5,398 bases of DNA from positions 1-5,398 of the forward strand of contig CAKTNW010000075.1 of assembly GCA_934589145.1 (NCBI GenBank), read 5' to 3'. Below, piece after piece: positions 1-3,756 of this stretch. Numbering within the stretch: the stretch's first letter is position 1; every line of letters starts with the position of its first letter. The position numbers were made by a program, and so were the translations under genes. The notes beneath the pieces are model-generated. The model was not told the DNA's origin. It did no database searches and worked only from the letters and a program-made list of their open reading frames with translations. This stretch comes from an uncultured Oscillospiraceae bacterium. GTDB lineage: Bacteria > Bacillota > Clostridia > Oscillospirales > Oscillospiraceae.

Positions 1-108
1 AAACTCACCATGGAGTTCTTCCATTTCTGCAATGGCCTGTGCTATAATTGGCAGGAAGCCATTACTCTGAATTCCTTCTAGGGCGGTATACCTAATCGAT
101 GTAGACAT
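1..108 (-). CDS. Possible N-terminal part of an unidentified protein (element-encoded?), running off the left edge
   Basis: Reading the minus strand from the ATG at 108-106 gives 36 codons without a stop to the window edge, beginning MSTSIRYTALEGIQSNGFLP and continuing with an acidic, helix-like stretch (AIAEMEELHG). The same frame is closed by a TAG at 135-133, so this ATG is the only standard start available. No convincing Shine-Dalgarno sits at the right distance; the nearest G-rich stretch (GGCAGGGG) ends about 17 nt upstream of the ATG. I do not recognise the family. Its position, pointing away from a disrupted deacetylase gene and preceded by hairpin-forming DNA, fits the start of a transposase or another element gene. 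A chance open frame of this length is also possible, so the call is tentative. Confidence 0.3.
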   Translation of the reverse strand, partial: MSTSIRYTALEGIQSNGFLPIIAQAIAEMEELHGEF

Positions 109-226
109 CGGATAGGCTGCTGATACCCCTGCCTACAAATCGGATTGTCCCGGTTTTACTTACTGCACATCTGCACCTTTTATTGACCTTATTTTCCTTT
201 GCTTTTCGCTTCCCCACATGTGTAAT

Positions 227-259
227 GTCCGAATTAAGGTCGACTCTACTTAATTGGAC
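227..259. repeat. Inverted repeat (hairpin) inside the putative element end
   Basis: GTCC-g-AATTAA (227-237) is complementary to TTAATT-GGAC (250-259), giving ten pairs with one bulged G around a 12-nt loop that contains the palindrome GTCGAC. A separate perfect palindrome, CACATGTG, lies just to the left at 215-222. The dyad may be a transposase or repressor binding site or a transcription signal of the element; nothing in the sequence decides between these. Confidence 0.5.
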
Positions 260-278
260 AAAGGTAGCAATACTTGCC

Positions 279-301
279 AAACCCTTGCGCGGTAAGGGTT
301 T
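279..301. repeat. Perfect 8-bp inverted repeat next to the element/deacetylase junction
   Basis: AAACCCTT (279-286) and AAGGGTTT (294-301) are perfect reverse complements separated by the 7-nt loop GCGCGGT. The right arm ends about 4-7 bp before deacetylase homology begins. On the plus strand the stem is followed by only TTGAG, so it is not a convincing terminator. Its closeness to the boundary suggests a subterminal recognition hairpin of a mobile element. Confidence 0.55.
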
Positions 302-304
302 TGA

Positions 305-565
305 GCTGTATGGGATAGTGATTCGCTCGACTGGAAGGGCATCTCCGCCAGTGAGATCACCAAGCGCGTGACGGGGAAGGTGACGAACGGCTCCATCGTG
401 CTCTTCCACAACGCGGGCGAGCACACGCCGGAGGCGCTGCCGGATATCCTCGACTACCTGCTCAGCGATGGCTATGAGATCGTGCCGATCTCCAAGATCC
501 TGCTGACGAACGAAGAAACGTACATCGACCATACCGGACGGCAGTGCCGGAGCGCGGAAACGTGA
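305..565 (+). pseudogene. Polysaccharide deacetylase, C-terminal fragment (PdaA-like)
   Basis: The frame from 305 to the TGA at 563-565 starts AVWDSDSLDWKGIS and continues with GSIVLFHNAGEHTPEALP and DGYEIVPISKILL. This matches the C-terminal part of NodB-type polysaccharide deacetylases of sporulating Firmicutes, enzymes that remove N-acetyl groups from peptidoglycan or related glycans outside the membrane. The WD-x-DSLDW block and the LFHN block, with its active-site histidine, belong to the last conserved motifs of the fold. The upstream part, with the metal-binding Asp/His motifs and the signal anchor, is missing: an in-frame TGA at 302-304 lies just before the homology and the DNA beyond is unrelated. 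About 86 codons remain of a protein normally well over 200 residues. A GTG at 368 could serve as an internal start but would make only 65 residues. I read it as a remnant broken by insertion of the element to its left. Confidence 0.75.
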
Positions 566-669
566 GACGCCCGCGCTGCCTGCGCCGGATTTGTGCGGCT
601 CCATGTGCGGCGGGAGGGGCGGCTCGCTGGTGATGCCGTTGACCAGTATCTGCCGTATGGCAAGAATGA

Positions 670-702
670 ATATGCTTTTTGAACGGAATGATATGCTTTT
701 TG
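670..702. repeat. Direct repeat ATATGCTTTTTG, two copies 21 bp apart
   Basis: ATATGCTTTTTG occurs at 670-681 and again at 691-702, a 21-bp period equal to two helical turns, about 40 bp upstream of the -35 box at 743. Same-face spacing upstream of a promoter is what an activator or repressor binding as a tandem array would need. No known regulator consensus was recognised. The stretch 566-669 before it holds no gene or structure I can support. Confidence 0.45.
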
Positions 703-725
703 TTGCAGGTAAACAGACTTTGCAA

Positions 726-744
726 AATGCCGTAAAAAGGCATT
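726..744. promoter_or_regulatory. Inverted repeat overlapping the -35 box
   Basis: AATGCC (726-731) and GGCATT (739-744) form a perfect 6-bp dyad with a 7-nt A-rich spacer, and its right arm runs into the first two bases of the TTGACA box. It could be an operator for a repressor of the leader promoter. It is too short, and lacks a T-tract, to be called a terminator. Confidence 0.35.
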
Positions 745-772
745 GACAGACAGCGGAAAGACGTGCTATCAT
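743..772 (+). promoter_or_regulatory. Sigma-A promoter for the leader peptide and metNIQ
   Basis: A perfect TTGACA (743-748) is followed after 18 bp by TATCAT (767-772), four of six matches to TATAAT. Transcription should start near 779. It lies in an AT-rich stretch 56 bp upstream of the leader-peptide start and is the best promoter in the window. No other promoter is evident between it and metN, so it should drive the whole transporter operon through the attenuator. Confidence 0.75.
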
Positions 773-827
773 TCGCTTAAGTTTTAAACCTACTGAAACG
801 ATATGCAATGAGAGGGGGGGCGGCAAA

Positions 828-989
828 ATGCGCCAAAGCAAGCGAATGTTTATGAATAAGATGATGGACATGGCGATGCCGATGCCCATGCTTTTTCGCG
901 CTCATTTGCTCTCTGCCCGAGCTACACGGAATGGATCGTTTACCGGTCAGACCGGCGCACCGCGCCGGTTCGGCCTGTTTATCATCTGA
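828..989 (+). CDS. Methionine-rich leader peptide, 53 aa
   Basis: ATG at 828 is preceded by a purine-rich Shine-Dalgarno-like tract (GAGAGGGGGGG, 812-822 region, ending in a run of seven G at 814-820) seven bases upstream. The 53-residue product begins MRQSKRMFMNKMMDMAMPMP. Residues 1, 7, 9, 12, 13, 15, 17, 19 and 21 are Met, nine of the first 21, and none of the last 32. The stop TGA is at 987-989. The peptide has no signal sequence or recognised domain. Its place between a good promoter and an intrinsic terminator upstream of methionine-transport genes indicates a leader peptide of the trpL/hisL type, with ATG as the sensor codon. The alternating Met-Pro codons (876-890) may add to ribosome slowing. 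Alternatives: a Met-rich metal-binding small protein, or a chance frame. An out-of-frame ATG at 808 opens a 15-codon overlapping frame that lacks a comparable ribosome binding site. Confidence 0.68.
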   Translation: MRQSKRMFMNKMMDMAMPMPMLFRAHLLSARATRNGSFTGQTGAPRRFGLFII

Positions 990-992
990 CGG
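942..992 (+). other. GC-rich hairpin block in the leader, upstream of the terminator
   Basis: ACCGGCGC (951-958) and GCGCCGGT (962-969) form a perfect 8-bp stem with a 3-nt loop. Around it GTCAGA (946-951) can pair with TCTGAC (985-990), extendable by CC/GG (943-944 with 991-992) across a bulged G; the two stems compete only for A951. ACCGG at 942-946 can alternatively pair with CCGGT at 965-969. The block overlaps the end of the leader-peptide frame, including its stop codon, and may act as a pause hairpin that keeps polymerase and ribosome in step. That role is inferred. Confidence 0.45.
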
Positions 993-1024
993 AAAGCGGG
1001 AAGCGATGAGCTTCCCGCTTTTTT
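993..1024 (+). terminator. Intrinsic terminator upstream of metN (attenuator terminator)
   Basis: AAAGCGGGAAGC (993-1004) is perfectly complementary to GCTTCCCGCTTT (1010-1021), a 12-bp stem with loop GATGA (1005-1009), and the T-run spans 1019-1024. It lies between the promoter at 743-772 and metN with no other promoter after it, so it must be read through for the transporter to be made. That position makes it a regulatory rather than a gene-end terminator. Confidence 0.85.
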
Positions 1025-1046
1025 ACATGGAAAAGGAGGGATCGCA

Positions 1047-2117
1047 TTGATCGAATTATCCCATATCAGTAAAGACTTCGGCTCCGGCAGCTATGCCGTC
1101 CACGCCGTGCGGGACGTGTCTCTCTCAATCGGCTCGGGCGAGATCTTCGGCATCATCGGCTTTTCGGGAGCGGGAAAGTCCACGCTCGTGCGCTGCGTCA
1201 ATCTGCTCGAGTGTCCCACCTCCGGCACCGTCACGGTGGACGGGAGAGAGCTGACGACGCTCACGCCAAAGGAGCTGCGGCAGGAGCGGAGGAAGATCGG
1301 CATGATCTTCCAGCACTTCAACCTCATGCCCTCGCGCACCGTGGCGGGGAATGTTGCCTATCCGCTGCGCGGCAGCGGCCTAAGCCGGAAGGAGATCAAC
1401 GAAAAGGTGCAGCGGCTTCTGGGATTGGTCGGCATCGCGGAAAAGGCGGACGCCTACCCCAGCCAGCTCTCCGGCGGACAGAAGCAGCGCGTCGCCATTG
1501 CCCGCGCGCTGGCAAACGATCCCAAGGTGCTGCTGTGCGACGAGGCGACAAGCGCGCTTGATCCGCAGACGACCAAGTCCATCCTGCATCTGCTGCGGCA
1601 GCTGAACGAAACGCTTGGCATCACGATCGTGCTCATCACGCACGAGATGGCGGTCGTGAAAGAAATCTGCGGCCGCGTAGCTGTCATGGAGTATGGCAGC
1701 GTGGTGGAGCAGGGCGAGGTGTTCACCGTGTTCGCGGAGCCGAAGCAGGAGATCACCAGGAGCTTTATCCACACGACCTCGAACCTGCGGAAGGTCGAGG
1801 AGCTTATCGCGGAGGATTCGCCGGTGACGCGGCTCCGGCCCGGCGAGCTGATCGTGCGGCTGTCCTATATTCAGCGCAACGTCAACGAACCGCTGATCTC
1901 TGCCGTCTCGCAGAAATTCAACATTTCGCTGAACATCATTTTTGCCGATATCGCCATCGTGCAGGATTCGCCCATCGGCGGCACGGTCGCCATCATCAGC
2001 GGCGAGCGCGGCCAGATCACGAAGGCGATCGAGTATCTTATTGAAAAAAACGTTGGAGTGGAGGTGATCCGGGATGCAAGAGCTGATAGCGGGCATTGCG
2101 CCGAACCTTGCCGGTAA
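1047..2117 (+). CDS. metN: Methionine ABC importer, ATP-binding subunit MetN
   Basis: Cytoplasmic ATPase of the MetNIQ importer; it couples ATP hydrolysis to methionine uptake. The product has 356 residues, the normal size for MetN. Visible motifs: Walker A GFSGAGKST (38-46), Q-loop FQHFN with Q89, signature LSGGQKQR (141-148), Walker B VLLCDEATSALD (161-172), and the H-loop histidine in LITHEM (H199). The C-terminal third, about 265-345, has the position and character of the NIL regulatory domain, which in characterised MetN proteins binds methionine and inhibits transport. The start is TTG at 1047, six bases after AAAAGGAGGG (1031-1040); no in-frame ATG lies close, and MIELSHISK is a standard N-terminus. 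A 7-codon frame (ATG 1027) ends in a TGA overlapping this TTG. The last 44 bases overlap metI. Transcription depends on readthrough of the attenuator just upstream. Confidence 0.95.
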   Translation: MIELSHISKDFGSGSYAVHAVRDVSLSIGSGEIFGIIGFSGAGKSTLVRCVNLLECPTSGTVTVDGRELTTLTPKELRQERRKIGMIFQHFNLMPSRTVAGNVAYPLRGSGLSRKEINEKVQRLLGLVGIAEKADAYPSQLSGGQKQRVAIARALANDPKVLLCDEATSALDPQTTKSILHLLRQLNETLGITIVLITHEMAVVKEICGRVAVMEYGSVVEQGEVFTVFAEPKQEITRSFIHTTSNLRKVEELIAEDSPVTRLRPGELIVRLSYIQRNVNEPLISAVSQKFNISLNIIFADIAIVQDSPIGGTVAIISGERGQITKAIEYLIEKNVGVEVIRDARADSGHCAEPCR

Positions 2118-2754
2118 GCTGCCGGATTTTTGCAAAGCCATCGGTGATACGCTGCTCATGGTCGTCTGGTCCGGCGCGATCTCCTTCGTGCTGGGGCTGC
2201 TCCTTGGCGTGCTGCTGACGGTGACGAAGCCGGGCGGGATCTTAGAGCACAGGATCTTCTATCAGATCGCGGACAAGCTCGTGAGCCTGTTCCGCTCCAT
2301 TCCGTTCATCATTCTGCTCACCTGGGTCATGCCGGTCTCCCGCGCGCTGATGGGCACTGTACTCTATGTGCGCGGCGCGATCGTGCCGCTGGTATTCGGC
2401 TCGGTGCCTTATTTCACGCGGCAGGTGCAAAGCGCGCTCGCGGAGCTCGACCCCGGTCTTATCGAAGCGGCGGAGGCGATGGGCTCCAGCCCCGCGGAGA
2501 TCATCCTCCGCGTGTACCTGCGGGAGAGCATCGCCGCGATCGCGCGCGGCACGACCATCACCATCATCAGCCTTTTGAACCTTACGGCTATGGCGGGCGT
2601 CGCGGGCGCGGGCGGTCTGGGCGATTTCGCCATCCGTTACGGCCACGACCGCAATATGACCGACATCACCAACGTGACCGTTTTCGTGCTCGTCCTCCTT
2701 GTCTGCATCATCGAGTTCCTCGGCGGACGGGTGGTGAAACGGAACACACATTGA
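2074..2754 (+). CDS. metI: Methionine ABC importer, permease subunit MetI
   Basis: Integral membrane subunit forming the methionine translocation path with the MetN dimer. The 226-residue product is close to the usual 217-222. It has about five hydrophobic membrane segments (roughly 24-50, 66-88, 100-115, 156-176 and 200-217). The EAA coupling loop, EAAEAMGSSPAEIILRVYL (131-149), contacts the ATPase, and family blocks LFRSIPFIILLTW (72-84) and AMAGVAGAGGLGD (172-184) are clear. The start at 2074 lies within the end of metN (44-bp overlap) and is preceded by GGAGGTGATC (2060-2069), an almost full-length complement of the 16S 3' end. metI therefore has its own strong initiation site as well as likely coupling to metN. 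The stop at 2752-2754 is 44 bp before metQ. Confidence 0.95.
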   Translation: MQELIAGIAPNLAGKLPDFCKAIGDTLLMVVWSGAISFVLGLLLGVLLTVTKPGGILEHRIFYQIADKLVSLFRSIPFIILLTWVMPVSRALMGTVLYVRGAIVPLVFGSVPYFTRQVQSALAELDPGLIEAAEAMGSSPAEIILRVYLRESIAAIARGTTITIISLLNLTAMAGVAGAGGLGDFAIRYGHDRNMTDITNVTVFVLVLLVCIIEFLGGRVVKRNTH

Positions 2755-2798
2755 CGCAATATACAAATCAATTGCCGAAAATTTTGGAGGAAAACACC

Positions 2799-3686
2799 AT
2801 GAACCTGAAGAAAACACTTTCCCTGGCGCTTGCCGCCGATTCCCTTGCCCTTGCGCTGACGGCCTGCGGCTCCAAGGGCGATGCTCCGGCAGGCGGCGCG
2901 CCGCAGGACGGCCAGACAGCCGCGGAGACCGTGACCGTCAAGCTCGGCGTGGTCGGCGGCATCTATGAGGACCTGTGGGCGCCGGCCAAGGCTGCGCTTG
3001 CCGATGAGGGCATCGATCTCGAGATCGTGCAGTTCTCCGACTATGTGACGCCAAACAACGCCCTAGCCAACGGCGATATCGACCTCAACGCCTTCCAGCA
3101 CCGCATCTATCTTCAGAACGAGATCGAGAGCTACGGCTATGCGATCGAGAACATCGGCAACACCTTCATCATCCCGCTGAATCTGTACTCGCAGAAGGTC
3201 TCCTCCGTTGACGGGCTCAAGGACGGCGACGTGGTCGCCATTCCTGACGACCTGACCAACGGCGGCCGCGCGCTCAAGGTGCTCGAGGCAGCCGGGCTGA
3301 TCGAGCTGGACCCCAACGCGGCGTTCAATCCCACGCTGGAGGATATCACCAGGTACAACACCGCCATCACCATTGAGGAGCTCAAGGCCAACACCATCCC
3401 TTCTGTGCTGCCCGACGTGGCGGCGGCTGTCGTGAACGGCAACTACGCGCTGGACTTCGGTCTCAAGACCGAAGAGTCTATCTACAAGGATACCGTTCTT
3501 GACGTGGAGGAATACTGGAACCTCGTCGCGGCCCGCTCTGCCGACCTCGCGGATGCGGACAAGGCCGCAGTCTATGAAAAGGTCGTCAAGGCATTCCAGT
3601 CCCCCACGACGGAGGATGTGTTCAACAACACGTTCGGCGGCTACTTCATCGCCGTCGGCTGGAATCAGGATCTGCTGAGCAAGTAA
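2799..3686 (+). CDS. metQ: Methionine-binding lipoprotein MetQ (NlpA family)
   Basis: Extracytoplasmic, membrane-anchored receptor that captures methionine and delivers it to MetNI. I start it at ATG 2799, eight bases after GGAGG (2786-2790). An in-frame TTG at 2751 would add 16 residues before the signal peptide and lacks a ribosome binding site. The product has 295 residues: MNLKK basic start, hydrophobic segment and lipobox LTAC with Cys23 as the lipidated residue, then a flexible Ala/Gly/Asp-rich linker to about 43. The NlpA fold follows, with VKLGVVGGIYEDLWAP (47-62), NAFQHRIYL (97-105) and IPDDLTNGGRALKVL (148-162), which match conserved ligand-pocket regions of this family. Methionine is the likely ligand because of its neighbours; NlpA proteins binding D-Met or Met-containing dipeptides are known. 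An Asp at residue 14 interrupts the hydrophobic part of the signal peptide. Confidence 0.93.
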   Translation: MNLKKTLSLALAADSLALALTACGSKGDAPAGGAPQDGQTAAETVTVKLGVVGGIYEDLWAPAKAALADEGIDLEIVQFSDYVTPNNALANGDIDLNAFQHRIYLQNEIESYGYAIENIGNTFIIPLNLYSQKVSSVDGLKDGDVVAIPDDLTNGGRALKVLEAAGLIELDPNAAFNPTLEDITRYNTAITIEELKANTIPSVLPDVAAAVVNGNYALDFGLKTEESIYKDTVLDVEEYWNLVAARSADLADADKAAVYEKVVKAFQSPTTEDVFNNTFGGYFIAVGWNQDLLSK

Positions 3687-3693
3687 AATGGGC

Positions 3694-3735
3694 GGACCGC
3701 CGGTGGCTCCCCGCTGTGGGGAGCCGCGGCGGTCC
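3694..3735 (+). other. Long GC-rich intercistronic hairpin between metQ and the oxidase
   Basis: GGACCGCC (3694-3701) pairs with GGCGGTCC (3728-3735), and inside it GGCTCCCC (3705-3712) pairs with GGGGAGCC (3718-3725), loop GCTGT, with a small internal loop between the stems. No T-tract follows, so it is not a standard intrinsic terminator. In this position it could protect the metNIQ mRNA 3' end from exonucleases or lower expression of the downstream oxidase. Confidence 0.6.
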
Positions 3736-3756
3736 TGCCGAAAGGGAGGAGTATCC

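Larger units (their letters stand above)
1..304 (-). mobile_element. Probable terminal segment of an unidentified insertion element
   Basis: Deacetylase homology starts abruptly at about 305-308, and the DNA to its left is clearly richer in A and T than the remainder of the window. Within this stretch lie two hairpin-forming sequences (227-259 and 279-301), the second ending a few bases from the junction, and a possible minus-strand gene start at 108. Subterminal palindromes followed by an outward-lying host gene fragment are typical of an insertion-sequence end. The other end lies outside the window, so neither terminal inverted repeats nor a target-site duplication can be tested, and I cannot name a family. 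Alternative: a recombination or assembly junction with unrelated AT-rich DNA. Confidence 0.4.
779..1024 (+). promoter_or_regulatory. Candidate methionine-responsive leader-peptide attenuator
   Basis: The predicted leader RNA of about 245 nt contains, in order, a ribosome binding site, a Met-codon-rich short frame (828-989), a segment (901-919) that can pair with the terminator's 5' arm, a GC-rich hairpin block (943-992) and a T-tailed terminator (993-1024), followed directly by metN. Candidate antiterminator pairing: CTCATT (901-906) with GATGAG (1005-1010, one G-U), GCT (908-910) with AGC (1002-1004), and CCCG (916-919) with CGGG (997-1000). It would sequester the terminator's 5' arm and loop. 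A weaker alternative uses GCTTTTT (890-896) against 998-1004, with three G-U pairs. Because 901-919 is inside the leader frame, a ribosome moving through would mask it, while one held on upstream Met codons would leave it free. Folding was done by eye; no energies were computed. Confidence 0.55.

Noticed and set aside
279..301. Intrinsic terminator
   Set aside because: The stem lacks a real T-tract on either strand; an element-end hairpin fits better.
603..746. 47-codon plus-strand frame starting at ATG 603
   Set aside because: It has no plausible product, has an unusual G-rich start context, and overlaps the promoter -35 box and the direct repeats.
92..889. Long minus-strand frame covering the deacetylase fragment and leader
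   Set aside because: It is antisense to recognisable deacetylase codons and to the leader; its protein resembles nothing known and it is explained by GC-rich antisense openness.
828..989. Small copper-binding Met-rich protein
   Set aside because: There is no signal peptide or accompanying Cys/His metal motif, and no metal-resistance gene nearby; location before a terminator and metN favours a leader peptide.
779..1024. T-box leader, because CACCGCG occurs at 958-964 and the leader length (about 245 nt) is right
   Set aside because: The required AGGGTGG-type bulge sequence and a Stem I with specifier loop are not visible, and the CACCGCG falls inside a perfect local hairpin.
779..1024. SAM-I (S-box) or other methionine-related riboswitch
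   Set aside because: I could not find the conserved S-box core motifs by eye; an Infernal scan would settle this.
1027..1050. Seven-codon frame whose TGA overlaps the metN TTG start
   Set aside because: It lacks a ribosome binding site (its upstream sequence is the terminator tail) and itself spans the metN Shine-Dalgarno; most likely chance.
2751..2798. Upstream TTG start for metQ giving a 311-residue product
   Set aside because: The ATG at 2799 has a well-placed GGAGG and begins a normal lipoprotein signal peptide.
3688..3756. Upstream ATG start (3688) for the oxidase
   Set aside because: It would translate through the intercistronic hairpin and lacks a ribosome binding site; GGGAGGAG precedes ATG 3757.
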